From AA29 sp041481445 (lineage in GTDB: Bacteria; Acidobacteriota; Vicinamibacteria; Fen-336), in assembly GCA_041481445.1 (NCBI GenBank), contig JBGPBV010000018.1, positions 1 to 64,000 of the forward strand: a stretch of DNA of 64,000 nucleotides. Reading direction: 5' to 3'. Below are positions 9,151-17,730 of this stretch, piece by piece. A program made the translations under genes and the position numbers. The notes under the pieces were generated by a model that worked only from the letters and a program-made list of their open reading frames with translations, was not told where the DNA came from and searched no databases. Every line of letters starts with the position of its first letter. Position 1 is the stretch's first letter.

Positions 9151-10488
9151 ATGGACAAGCCGCGGCTCGGGTTCTGGCAGGTGTGGAACATGAGCTTCGG
9201 GTTCCTGGGCATCCAGTTCGGCTGGGGCCTGCAGATGGCGAACATGAGCGCCATCTACGAGTACCTCGGGGCGCGCCCCGACCAGATCCCGCTCCTGTGG
9301 CTGGCCGCTCCCCTCACCGGCCTCCTCGTCCAGCCCGTCATCGGGCACATGAGCGACCGCACGTGGGGGCGTCTGGGCCGCCGGCGCCCGTACTTCCTGG
9401 TGGGCGCCCTGCTGAGCTCGGCCGCCCTGGTCCTGATGCCGAACGCTTCCGGCCTCTGGATGGCGGCGGGGCTGCTCTGGATCCTGGACGCCTCGATCAA
9501 CGTCAGCATGGAGCCGTTCCGCGCGTTCGTGGCCGACCTGCTGCCCGAGGACCAGCGCACGCAGGGCTTCGGGATGCAGAGCCTGTTCATCGGGCTGGGC
9601 GCCGTGATCGCGTCCGCGCTGCCCTGGCTGATGACCCACGCGCTCGGCGTCGTCAGCACCGCCGCCGCGGGCGCGATCCCCCTCAACGTCAAGCTCTCGT
9701 TCTACATCGGCGCCGCCGCGTTCCTCGGGGCGGTGACGTGGACGATCGCCACCACGCGCGAGTACCCGCCCGACGACCTCGAGGCCTTCCGCCGCCGGCA
9801 GCGGGAGGCGGCCGGGCTCTTCAGCGGCGCGGCCGAGATCAAGGACGCGATCGCGCACATGCCGGCCACGATGAAACGCCTGGCCTGGGTCCAGATATGC
9901 ACGTGGGCGGGCCTGTTCTGCATGTGGCTCTACTTCCCGGTGGCGGTGGCCCACAACGTCTTCGGGGCCCCCGACGAGAGCTCGCCTCTCTATCGCGCCG
10001 GCGTCGAGTGGGGCGGGATCTGCTTCGCGATGTACTCGGCCGTGTGCTTCGCGTTCGCGCCGCTGCTCCCGCGCCTCGCCCGCGCCGTCGGCCGCAAGAA
10101 CGCGCACTCGCTGTGCCTGCTCGCGGGAGCGGCCGGCCTGCTCTCCGTGGCCGTGATCCACAGCCCGTGGGGACTGCTCGGGTCGATGGCGGGGGTGGGG
10201 GTGGCCTGGGCGAGCATCCTCTCCGTCCCCTACGCCATCCTGGCCGGGTCCCTGCCTCCGGGGCGCACCGGCGTCTACATGGGAATCTTCAACTTCTTCA
10301 TCGTGATCCCCGAGATCGTGGCCTCCCTCGGGTTCGGATGGGTGATGGCCCACCTGCTCGGCAACAACCGCCTGCTGGCCGTGATCGCGGGCGGCCTCCT
10401 CCTCGCGCTGGCGGCGGCGCTGATGCAGCGCGTCGAGGACAGCCCGGCCGCGCAGGCGGCGGGCCCGGACGTGGCGGCGGTGGCCTGA
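9151..10488 (+). CDS. MFS sugar transporter (SLC45/GPH-like)
   Basis: 445 residues with about 12 hydrophobic segments. ATG at 9151 follows GGAGG. The segment WLAAPLTGLLVQPVIGHMSD followed by RRRPYFLVGA is typical of the sucrose/maltose proton symporter branch of the major facilitator superfamily, and the GH13 gene follows two bases after its stop. It probably carries maltose or maltodextrins across the inner membrane by cation symport. Substrate specificity is inferred from its neighbours (malQ, GH13, GH31). Confidence 0.85.
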   Translation: MDKPRLGFWQVWNMSFGFLGIQFGWGLQMANMSAIYEYLGARPDQIPLLWLAAPLTGLLVQPVIGHMSDRTWGRLGRRRPYFLVGALLSSAALVLMPNASGLWMAAGLLWILDASINVSMEPFRAFVADLLPEDQRTQGFGMQSLFIGLGAVIASALPWLMTHALGVVSTAAAGAIPLNVKLSFYIGAAAFLGAVTWTIATTREYPPDDLEAFRRRQREAAGLFSGAAEIKDAIAHMPATMKRLAWVQICTWAGLFCMWLYFPVAVAHNVFGAPDESSPLYRAGVEWGGICFAMYSAVCFAFAPLLPRLARAVGRKNAHSLCLLAGAAGLLSVAVIHSPWGLLGSMAGVGVAWASILSVPYAILAGSLPPGRTGVYMGIFNFFIVIPEIVASLGFGWVMAHLLGNNRLLAVIAGGLLLALAAALMQRVEDSPAAQAAGPDVAAVA

Positions 10489-10490
10489 GC

Positions 10491-12329
10491 ATGCTGGCGG
10501 CGGCGCTGGTCGCCCTCCTCGCGGCGCCGCAGGTCACGAAGGTCGATCCGCCGAGCTGGTGGGCGGGTCACTCGCTCTCGACGGTGCGCCTGCTGATGCG
10601 TGGCCGCGAGCTGACGGGAGCACGCCTCGCCTCCGCGGCGGGCCTGACGGTCGTGGGGGAGCCGCGTGTCAGCGCCTCGGGCACGTCGCTGCTCGTGGAC
10701 GTGGCCGTCGACCCCGCGGCGGTACCGGGACCTCGCCGTTTCCGCCTCACGACCGGTGGCGGCACCCTCGACGTCCCGTTCGAGCTCGTCGCGCCGCTCG
10801 CGCGCGAAGGCCGCTTCCAGGGGTTCTCGACCGACGACGTCGTGTACCTGATCATGCCGGACCGGTTCGCGGACGGCGACCGCACGAACGACGACCCCGT
10901 ACGCTCGCGCGGCCTCTACGACCGCGCGAGGACGCGCTACTATCACGGCGGGGACCTGCAGGGGATCATCGACCGCCTGCCCTACCTGAAGGACCTCGGC
11001 GTCACCGCCATCTGGACCACGCCCGTCTACGACAACGTGGACCACCTCAACGAGCGCGAGCGGTACGACGGCCAGGCCATCACCGACTACCACGGTTACG
11101 GGGCGGTGGACTTCTACGCGGTGGACGAGCACCTCGGCTCTCTCGCGAAGTACCGCGAGCTGGTTGAGGCCGCGCACGCGCTCGGCCTCAAGGTCATCCA
11201 GGACCAGGTGGCGAACCACACCGGCCCATATCATTCGTGGGTCGGCGATCCGCCGACGCCCACCTGGCTCCACGGGTCGGAGGCGAGCCACTCCGCCAAC
11301 GTCTGGCAGACGTGGACGCTCACGGACCCACACGCGACACCCGACACGCAGCGGGAGACGCTGGACGGCTGGTTCATCGACATCCTGCCCGACCTGAACC
11401 AGGACGACCCGGACGTCTCGCGCTACCTCGTCCAGAACGCGCTGTGGTGGGTCGGCATGACCGGCCTCGACGCGATCCGGCAGGACACCCTGCCCTACGT
11501 GCCGCGCCGGTTCTGGTCGGAGTGGAGCGCCGCCCTCCACCGCGAGTACCCCAAGCTCACTCTCCTGGGCGAGATGTTCGACGGCGATCCCGCCCTCGTG
11601 TCGTACTTCCAGGGCGGCGCGACGCGGGACGGTATCGACACCGGGATCGACACCCTGTTCGACTTCCCCCTGTATTACCCCGTCCGCCGCGCCTTCGCGG
11701 AGGGCAAGCCGCTGCGCGAGCTGGCGGTGATGCTCGCGCACGACCGGCTCTATCCCGACGCGTCCGTCCTCGTCACCCTGGCCGGCCTCCACGACACCTC
11801 GCGCTTCATGAGCGAGCCGGGGGCGACGGTCGAGGGCCGCAAGCTGGCGGACGCGTTCCTCATGACCGCGCGCGGCACGCCTCTCGTCTACTACGGCGAC
11901 GAGATCGGGATGCGCGGCGGGGGAGACCCCGACAATCGGCGCGACTTCCCGGGCGGGTTCCCGGGGGATTCGCGGGACGCGTTCACGACCGGCGGACGGA
12001 CGGCGGAAGAGGCGGCCGTGTTCGACAACCTGCGCCGGCTGGCCTGGCTGCGCTCGGAGCTCCCTCCACTTCGCCGGGGCCGGATGGTCTCGCTCGCGGT
12101 GGGCGAGCAGACGTGGGCGTACGCGAGGGTGCTCGGCGATCAGGCGGTGGTGGTGGTCCTCAACAACGGCACGGCGCCCGTCACGCTCGACGTGCCGGCG
12201 GCCGCGACCGGGTGGCGGGAAGGGGTCGAGGTGACGGATCGGTTGGGTGGAGCGAGGACTCGCGTCGAGGCGGAGCGGGTCCGCGTGTCGCTCCAGGCTC
12301 GCGGCGCCGCGGTACTGGCCGCCCGTTAG
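10491..12329 (+). CDS. GH13 cyclomaltodextrinase/neopullulanase-type alpha-amylase
   Basis: 612 residues, starting two bases after the MFS stop. A short hydrophobic N-terminus (MLAAALVALLAAPQ) suggests export. Residues 17-110 match the cyclomaltodextrinase N-terminal domain (VDPPSWWAGHS start). The GH13 barrel shows D332 as nucleophile in IRQDTLP, E361 as acid/base in LLGEMFDGD, and D435 in GLHDTSRF. A C-terminal beta domain follows from about residue 530. Family members hydrolyse cyclodextrins, pullulan and maltodextrins in the periplasm. It completes the local alpha-glucan set. Confidence 0.9.
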   Translation: MLAAALVALLAAPQVTKVDPPSWWAGHSLSTVRLLMRGRELTGARLASAAGLTVVGEPRVSASGTSLLVDVAVDPAAVPGPRRFRLTTGGGTLDVPFELVAPLAREGRFQGFSTDDVVYLIMPDRFADGDRTNDDPVRSRGLYDRARTRYYHGGDLQGIIDRLPYLKDLGVTAIWTTPVYDNVDHLNERERYDGQAITDYHGYGAVDFYAVDEHLGSLAKYRELVEAAHALGLKVIQDQVANHTGPYHSWVGDPPTPTWLHGSEASHSANVWQTWTLTDPHATPDTQRETLDGWFIDILPDLNQDDPDVSRYLVQNALWWVGMTGLDAIRQDTLPYVPRRFWSEWSAALHREYPKLTLLGEMFDGDPALVSYFQGGATRDGIDTGIDTLFDFPLYYPVRRAFAEGKPLRELAVMLAHDRLYPDASVLVTLAGLHDTSRFMSEPGATVEGRKLADAFLMTARGTPLVYYGDEIGMRGGGDPDNRRDFPGGFPGDSRDAFTTGGRTAEEAAVFDNLRRLAWLRSELPPLRRGRMVSLAVGEQTWAYARVLGDQAVVVVLNNGTAPVTLDVPAAATGWREGVEVTDRLGGARTRVEAERVRVSLQARGAAVLAAR

Positions 12330-12459
12330 GGGCGGGTGGAGGCGTCGAGCCAGCCGCTCCGAACGAACATCGTCGCGATAAAGACGCGCCGCTGCTGCTC
12401 TGCGGCCGTCCGCTTCAGTCCGGTGTCGCCGCACGGAGCGGCCGTTGAGCGGCACCGAG
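12330..12459. other. Intergenic gap between GH13 and HNH copy 1
   Basis: 130 bp between convergent genes. I see no promoter, terminator with a T-run, or RNA gene here. Confidence 0.5.
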
Positions 12460-13581
12460 TCAGGGCGGCGTCGTCCGTGGGCGTGTTGGCAATGACGGCC
12501 CGGTCGTTCTGGAACGAGACGCGTCATCCCTGACACGCGACATCGCATCGCGGGCACTCCGCCCGAAGAACTGCTCGGCAAGGTAGCTGTTGTGGGCCCG
12601 GCAGCGCAGCTGCAGGTTATCCACGGTCGCCCGGCCTCCCGCCGCGAAAGGTATCGGATGATGATCGCATTCCACGAACGCCCGCTCTCCACAGAGCCGG
12701 CCATTCGCGCCGACGAACACGCAGCGGCCGCGGTCCCGGATATACACCGCCCGCTTCACGTGGGCGGGAATGTATCGGGAGTCCGTCACTGCCGCTCCGC
12801 CCGCACGCGGATTGCGAGTCACCGCGAACCTCCGCTTCAGGAGCTCCTCGACCAGCACCTCGAGGGCGCGCGCGAAGATCTGGGCGGGGTCTCCACTCGG
12901 GATCGCATGGCGGAGCAGGTCCTGGGCGAACTCGAGCATCTCGCGGGTCTCGGTGCTCGTGGTGAACGTGAGCTGATACCGGTCGGGTGCCAGCGGGCGG
13001 ACCAGCGGTGGCGGCGGACCGGGAATCGGGACCCGGGCCGCAACATCCAACGGTGGCCCGGCCACTGCCGCCGGCGAGCCGCTCGCGACGTCGACCGGCT
13101 CTGGCCGGGATGTTGAGACCGACACTGGCACGGCCGGAGGACTGGGCAGCTTCCGGACGGAGAAGGGGACGTCTGGCTTTGGGAACCGCGACGCCAGCAG
13201 TTCCTGAACCTGTCGCTTGCGCTTGCCGCGGGCAGCCGCGAAGAGTTCCTCCTGGTTGGCGCGGGTGAGGTGGGGAGCCAGGAGCCGCACCGTCGTCAGG
13301 TTGAGCTCGCCGGACGCGAGCCACCCGAGCACTTGCGGGTATCGCCGCGCCACCTTGGCCGCCTTCATCCGGTCGTAGGCTTCGTGTTCGGAGAGCCGCA
13401 GGACCTCCATGCAGTACGTGAAGAGGGAGGAGAAGCCCGCCCGCTCGTGCAGCCGCCGGCCGTAGAGCTCGGCCAGGTGGGCGACCAGCGAGGCCGTGGA
13501 GCTCCTTTCGCGCGTGGCCAGGCGGATGACCTCGGCCTCCAGCTCACGATCGGAGAGACGACCTGGAATGTCCATGCTCAT
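12460..13581 (-). CDS. HNH endonuclease family protein, copy 1
   Basis: 373 residues, ATG 13581 (start MSMDIPGRLSDRELE). The N-terminal half is helical, with a conserved block ERAGFSSLFTYCMEVLRLSE and a basic KRKRQVQELL motif. A Pro-rich linker at about 160-210 follows. The C-terminal HNH-type domain (about 300-355) has YIRDRGRCVF, ECDHHPIPFAAGG and LRCRAHNSYLAEQFFG. Proteins of this type are usually annotated as HNH endonuclease signature proteins; their biological role is poorly known. A close paralogue lies at 56748-57893 in the opposite orientation. Local GC is lower than in the flanking genes, consistent with acquisition. Confidence 0.85.
   Translation of the reverse strand: MSMDIPGRLSDRELEAEVIRLATRERSSTASLVAHLAELYGRRLHERAGFSSLFTYCMEVLRLSEHEAYDRMKAAKVARRYPQVLGWLASGELNLTTVRLLAPHLTRANQEELFAAARGKRKRQVQELLASRFPKPDVPFSVRKLPSPPAVPVSVSTSRPEPVDVASGSPAAVAGPPLDVAARVPIPGPPPPLVRPLAPDRYQLTFTTSTETREMLEFAQDLLRHAIPSGDPAQIFARALEVLVEELLKRRFAVTRNPRAGGAAVTDSRYIPAHVKRAVYIRDRGRCVFVGANGRLCGERAFVECDHHPIPFAAGGRATVDNLQLRCRAHNSYLAEQFFGRSARDAMSRVRDDASRSRTTGPSLPTRPRTTPP
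12504..12517. repeat. 14-nt dyad TCGTTCTGGAACGA
   Basis: The plus strand reads TCGTTCTGGAACGA: six-base arms around TG. It sits within an extra segment of about 18 bp near the 3' end of HNH copy 1 that is absent from copy 2. The same dyad occurs in the 5' flank of HNH copy 2 (56562-56575). Confidence 0.5.
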
Positions 13582-13683
13582 GCCTCGAAATGAAATGTCG
13601 TGTGCCGATCTCGTGAGTGTCCGACTCGCTCGCCAGCGTCGGTCGAGATCCTCATCACTTGGAAGTGTGACTCGGTGTCGTGA

Positions 13684-13722
13684 CAGGGCAGGTCCGATCA
13701 CACTCGCAACAATAGAATTGTC
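13684..13722 (-). repeat. Conserved 5' flank of HNH copy 1
   Basis: On the coding strand this holds GACAATTCTATTG and GGACCTGCCCTG, spaced like GACAATTTCATTG and GGACCAGCCCTG upstream of copy 2 (56605-56643). ACAAT-TCT-ATTGT is itself a small palindrome. The block probably marks the 5' extent of the duplicated unit or its shared promoter; this is inference from alignment by eye. Confidence 0.5.
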
Positions 13723-13846
13723 AAAATTGAGAAGTGCGATCCGGCATGACCGCCAGGCCGCGCGGCGGCGGTGCGTCCTTCCAGAACGAGATGTCCTGGA
13801 TCTGGACGATCTCGGAGGCGCCCGCGCTGACGGCCGAGGACGACGT
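13721..13846 (-). pseudogene. Possible C-terminal remnant of an unknown gene
   Basis: Directly after the xylH-like stop, an open stretch of 41 codons without a start reads on the minus strand through EIVQIQDISFWKD to a TGA. The residue pattern looks like the last beta-strands of a sugar-binding or LamG-like domain. It ends where the conserved HNH copy 1 flank begins. It may be the tail of a gene cut by insertion or deletion; the identification is weak. Confidence 0.25.
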
Positions 13847-14965
13847 CTAGCCCCGCGTCCGACGGCCCGCCATGTCCACCGCCACCGCCGCCACCAGGAT
13901 CGCGCCCTTGATGATCGGCTGCCAGAAGGCCTCGGTGTTCATGAGGCTCATGCCGTTGTCGAGCGAGGCCATCACGAGCGCTCCCAGCAGCGCGCCCCAG
14001 ACCGTGCCCTGGCCGCCCAGCAGGGACGTGCCGCCGATGACGGCGGCCGCGATCGCGTCCAGCTCCATCATCCGGCCCGCGTCCGAGGTGGCCGCCCCCA
14101 CGCGCGCGGTGAGCACCACGCCCGCCACCGCCGCCAGCGCGCCCATCAAGGTGAACACGCCCACGATGTGCCGCTCGATCGAGATGCCCGAGTAGAACGC
14201 GGCCTCGCGGTTGCCGCCGATCGCGTACAGGTGCCGGCCGAAGCGCGTGTGGTGGGAGACGCCCGAGAAGAACGCGGCCAGGCCGAGGAGGAGGAGAACG
14301 GGCACGGGGATGCCCTCGTAGGCGCTCAGGACCGCGGTGAAGGCCAGGGCGAGCACGGCGAAGCCGACGCGGCTCCAGGGCCGCGCCCCTCCGCGCAGGC
14401 CGGCGGCGACGAGGCCGGTCGCCATCACCCCCGCCACCAGCCATCCGAGCCAGATCGGCACGTAGGCCTGTCCGACGTAGAGGAACGGCCGCGCGGGCGA
14501 GATGGTCACGCCGCCGGTGATCCCGAGCAGGGCGCCCTGGAAGAGCAGCATGCCGCCCAGGGTCACGATGAAGGGCGGGATCTTGAGCCAGGCCACGAGC
14601 GACCCCTGCGCGGCCCCGAGGATGGATCCGCCGATGAGCACGGCCAGGAAGGCGAGGCCGAGCGGCCACTGGCGGTTCATGTAGGCGATGGCGGCCAGCC
14701 CCCCCATGAATCCGGCCAGGGCTCCCACGGAGAGGTCGATCTGGCCGGCCACGATCACGAGCACCATGCCCACGGCGAGGATCGCCGTGACCGAGGTCTG
14801 CCGGGCCAGGAGCGAGAGGTTGCGCGGCCGCAGGAAGGTGCCCTCGGTGGTGGCTGAGAAGACGATCCAGATCACGACGAGCGCGCCCACCATGATGAGC
14901 GAGCGCCAGGGCACGGCGACCTTCCAGCTTCGCTCCGGGGCCGCGCTCGGACTTGGAGTGCTCAT
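13847..14965 (-). CDS. xylH: Sugar ABC transporter permease, XylH-like
   Basis: 372 residues with 9-10 hydrophobic segments. It belongs to the ribose/xylose permease family: GQIDLSVGALAGF is the conserved loop after the first helices, and IGGNREAAFYSGI and GGTSLLGGQGTVWGA are typical of XylH-type proteins. ATG 14965 overlaps the upstream ATPase stop as ATGA. It forms the membrane channel of the importer with 14962-16479 and the binding protein at 16499-17584. Xylose is inferred as substrate from the neighbouring beta-xylosidase and dehydratase genes. Confidence 0.87.
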   Translation of the reverse strand: MSTPSPSAAPERSWKVAVPWRSLIMVGALVVIWIVFSATTEGTFLRPRNLSLLARQTSVTAILAVGMVLVIVAGQIDLSVGALAGFMGGLAAIAYMNRQWPLGLAFLAVLIGGSILGAAQGSLVAWLKIPPFIVTLGGMLLFQGALLGITGGVTISPARPFLYVGQAYVPIWLGWLVAGVMATGLVAAGLRGGARPWSRVGFAVLALAFTAVLSAYEGIPVPVLLLLGLAAFFSGVSHHTRFGRHLYAIGGNREAAFYSGISIERHIVGVFTLMGALAAVAGVVLTARVGAATSDAGRMMELDAIAAAVIGGTSLLGGQGTVWGALLGALVMASLDNGMSLMNTEAFWQPIIKGAILVAAVAVDMAGRRTRG

Positions 14966-16479
14966 ACCTTCACCGTCGCTGCCGTCATGACCGCCTCCGG
15001 CGTCGCTTCCGACGCGCTCAGCTCCGCGGTGGCCACGCCCAGGCTCAGCACGAGCACGCGGTGGCTCATGCCCAGCAGCTCCGGCAGGTCCGACGAGACG
15101 AGCACCACTCCCAGCCCCGTCTCCGCCAGCTCCGCGATCAGGCGGTGGATCTCCGCCTTGGCCCCCACGTCGACGCCGCGCGTGGGCTCGTCCAGGAACA
15201 GGACCCGCGGCCGGGTCAGCAGCCACTTGCCGAGGACCACCTTCTGCTGGTTCCCCCCCGAGAGCTGGCGCACGGGCGCCTCCATGCCGGGAGCGCGGAT
15301 GCGCAGGGCGTCCGCCTCCTCGCGGGCCTCCGTCCCGCGCGTGCGGTCGTCCACCAGCATCCTCTTCACGAACCGGCCGAGGCTGGCCAGGGTCAGGTTC
15401 TCGGAGACCGACGCGTCGAGCACGAGCCCGTAGCGCTTGCGGTCCTCGCTCACCAGGGCGAGCCCGGCGGCGATCGCCTCCGGCGGGGTGGCGAAGGGCG
15501 GCCGGGCGGGCCCGCCCCCCAGGGCGAGCGTGCCGCTCACCCGGCTGCGCGCGGCCCCGAACAGCGAGCTGACGAGCGCGGTGCGACCGGCGCCCATCAG
15601 CCCCCCGATGCCCACGATCTCGCGCTCACGCACCTCGAAGGAGACGTTGCGCAGGACCCGCCGGCCGGGGACGAGGGGGTCCTCCACCGACCAGTCCTTG
15701 ACCTGGAGCAGCGACACGCCCGGCTTGTGCGGGGGGCGCGGGTAGAGGGTGCCCACCTCGCGCCCGACCATCATCGCGATGACCTTCTCCGGCGTCATCT
15801 CCGCGACTTGCGCGCCGCCCACGGAGCGGCCGTCGCGCAGGACGGTGATGCGGTCGCCGATCTGGAAGACCTCCTCCAGGCGGTGGCTGATGTAGATGCA
15901 GGACACGCCGCCCGCCCGCAGCTCGCGGAGGAGCCGCATCAGCCGGGCGGTGTCCGCCTCGGTGAGGGCGGCCGTCGGCTCGTCCAGGACGAGGATGCGC
16001 GCCTTCTTCGAGAGGGCCTTGGCGATCTCCACGAGCTGCTGCTGCCCGATGCCCAGCTCCTTGATCGCGCGCCCGGGGTCCACGTCCAAGCCGACGAGCT
16101 GGAGCGCGGACCGGGCCCGCTCGCGCACCACGTCCCAGCGGATGAGGCCCATTGCCACGGGCTCGCGGCCCAGGGCGAGGTTCTCCTCCAGCGAGAGCTC
16201 GGGCACCAGGGCCAGCTCCTGGGCGATGAGGGCGATGCCGTGGTCCTCGGCGTCCTTGAGGCGCTGGAAGCGCATGGGGGCGCCGTCGAGAAGGATCTCC
16301 CCTTCGTAGGTGCCGGCGGGGATGACGCCGCAGAGGGTCTTGATGAGCGTGCTCTTGCCCGCCCCGTTCTCCCCGCAGAGCACGTGGATCTCGCCCTTCT
16401 CGAGGGTGAAGGAGACGCCGTCGAGGGCGCGGACCCCCGGGAAGTCCTTGACGATGTGGCGGAGCTCTAGGAGCGGCAT
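14962..16479 (-). CDS. xylG: Sugar ABC transporter ATPase, XylG-like (double ABC)
   Basis: 505 residues with two ABC cassettes, as usual for the ribose/xylose class. The first has Walker A GENGAGKST near residue 37, signature LGIGQQQLVEIAKAL and Walker B ILVLDEPTA. The second has signature LSGGNQQKVVLGKWL and VLFLDEPTRGVDVG; its P-loop position reads GLMGAGRTAL and so lacks the standard Lys, a common feature of the second cassette in this class. It energises sugar import at the cytoplasmic face. It lies 19 bp after xylF and overlaps xylH. Confidence 0.93.
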   Translation of the reverse strand: MPLLELRHIVKDFPGVRALDGVSFTLEKGEIHVLCGENGAGKSTLIKTLCGVIPAGTYEGEILLDGAPMRFQRLKDAEDHGIALIAQELALVPELSLEENLALGREPVAMGLIRWDVVRERARSALQLVGLDVDPGRAIKELGIGQQQLVEIAKALSKKARILVLDEPTAALTEADTARLMRLLRELRAGGVSCIYISHRLEEVFQIGDRITVLRDGRSVGGAQVAEMTPEKVIAMMVGREVGTLYPRPPHKPGVSLLQVKDWSVEDPLVPGRRVLRNVSFEVREREIVGIGGLMGAGRTALVSSLFGAARSRVSGTLALGGGPARPPFATPPEAIAAGLALVSEDRKRYGLVLDASVSENLTLASLGRFVKRMLVDDRTRGTEAREEADALRIRAPGMEAPVRQLSGGNQQKVVLGKWLLTRPRVLFLDEPTRGVDVGAKAEIHRLIAELAETGLGVVLVSSDLPELLGMSHRVLVLSLGVATAELSASEATPEAVMTAATVKV

Positions 16480-16498
16480 GCGGAGGGAGCCCCGAGCC

Positions 16499-17584
16499 TC
16501 ACTGCTTCGGGCACTGCTCCTTGGGGATGTCGCGGCAGATCTCGTCCATGGTGTGGAAGGCGTCGGCCACCACCGTGGCCACGAGGTTGTCCTTGTCCAC
16601 CGCGATCGGCTCGAGCAGGATGCTCGGCACGTCCTTCCGGCCGTTGGGGAGGCCGACCGTCTTGTCCGGCACCGGCTGCTTGCGGGCCAGGAGCAGCGCG
16701 ACCTCCGCCGCCTTGGCCGCCAGCTTGGTGATCGGCTTGTAGATCGTCATCGTCTGGCTGCCGGTCAGGATGCGCTGGCAGGCGGCCAGGTCGGCGTCCT
16801 GACCCGTCACCAGCACCTTGCCCGCCAGCTTCTGCTCGGTGAGGGCCTGCACGGCGCCGCCGGCGGTGCCGTCGTTGGAGACCACGACCGCGTCCACCTT
16901 GTTGCCGGCCCGCGTCAGCGCGTTCTCCATGATCTTGAGGGCCTCCACCGGCTGCCAGTCCTTGGCCCACTGGTCGGCCACGATCGTGATGTCCTTCTTG
17001 TCCACGAGGGGCTTGAGCACCTTCATCTGGCCGTCGCGCAGGAGGAGCGCGTTGTTGTCGGAGGGGGCGCCGCCGATGAGCACGTAGCTGCCCTTGGGCA
17101 CCCGCTTGACCGCGTAGTCGGACTGGAGCTCGCCGATGCGCACGGCGTCGAAGGACACGTAGAGGTCCACGTCGCTGTCGCGGATCAGCCGGTCGTAGGC
17201 GATGACGGGCACGCCCGCCTTGTGGGCGGAGTCCACGATGGTGGCCGCGGTCTGCGCGTTGTGGGCCACCACGATGAGGACGTCCACGCCCTGGGTGAGC
17301 AGGTTCTCCGCCTGCTCGTTCTGCAGGGAGTCGTTTCCGTTGGCCGCCTGCACGAGCACCTTGGCTCCGTGGTCCTGGCAGTACTTCGTCACGAGGTCGC
17401 GGTCGCGCTGCCAGCGCTCCTCCTTGAGGGTGTCCATGGAGAAGCCGACCGTGATGGGCTTGCCTCCGCCGCCGGCGGCGGGAGGGGGGCTGCCGGCGTC
17501 GCCGCCGCTCCGCGGCGCGGGCGGGCCGCTGCACGCGAACATCGTGAGGGAGAGGCAGACGGCGGCGGTGGAGTCGAAGCGCAT
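16499..17584 (-). CDS. xylF: Xylose-type sugar-binding lipoprotein
   Basis: 361 residues. The N-terminus MRFDSTAAVCLSLTMFACSG ends in a Cys that fits lipoprotein processing, followed by a Gly/Pro/Ser linker. The mature domain begins KPITVGFSMDTLKEERWQRD, the XylF-type first strand and sugar-contact segment, and carries VPVIAYDRLI and GQDADLAACQRI. It captures the sugar outside the inner membrane and delivers it to the XylGH transporter. It is the first gene of the operon and is divergent from the ROK regulator. Confidence 0.88.
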   Translation of the reverse strand: MRFDSTAAVCLSLTMFACSGPPAPRSGGDAGSPPPAAGGGGKPITVGFSMDTLKEERWQRDRDLVTKYCQDHGAKVLVQAANGNDSLQNEQAENLLTQGVDVLIVVAHNAQTAATIVDSAHKAGVPVIAYDRLIRDSDVDLYVSFDAVRIGELQSDYAVKRVPKGSYVLIGGAPSDNNALLLRDGQMKVLKPLVDKKDITIVADQWAKDWQPVEALKIMENALTRAGNKVDAVVVSNDGTAGGAVQALTEQKLAGKVLVTGQDADLAACQRILTGSQTMTIYKPITKLAAKAAEVALLLARKQPVPDKTVGLPNGRKDVPSILLEPIAVDKDNLVATVVADAFHTMDEICRDIPKEQCPKQ

Positions 17585-17634
17585 GGCGAGGGGCCTCCGA
17601 TGGCGGTCTCTAAAGGGCGCTCAATTGTCGCGCG

Positions 17635-17664
17635 AGACTACGCTCGCACGTGGGCCGAGGTCAA
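17635..17664 (-). promoter_or_regulatory. Predicted promoter of the xylFGH operon
   Basis: On the minus strand TTGACC (17664-17659), an 18-base spacer and TAGTCT (17640-17635). It would start transcription roughly 40 bases before the xylF ATG. The -10 match is moderate. Confidence 0.4.
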
Positions 17665-17674
17665 TATTCTGACC
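17659..17674. promoter_or_regulatory. Candidate operator dyad overlapping the xylF -35 box
   Basis: GGTCAATATTCTGACC on the plus strand has five-base perfect arms (GGTCA/TGACC) around six AT-rich bases. It lies between xylF and the ROK gene and covers the proposed -35 of xylF, the right place for repression by the divergently encoded ROK protein. Confidence 0.45.
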
Positions 17675-17730
17675 GGGCGACGAGGACTCGGAGTGAGGCC
17701 GGGCCTGCTACAATCCCGACCGGAGGGGGC

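Noticed and set aside
13779..13790. Third copy of the HNH-associated dyad (TTCCAGAACGA)
   Set aside because: Only half matches, it overlaps the possible coding remnant, and CGTTCTGGAA-like strings also occur by chance near 3811.
14953..16470. Very long ORFs opposite xylG, the GH3, TonB-receptor and BNR genes
   Set aside because: High GC leaves few stops in antisense frames; these translations are His/Arg/Gly/Val-rich, lack motifs and mirror clear genes.
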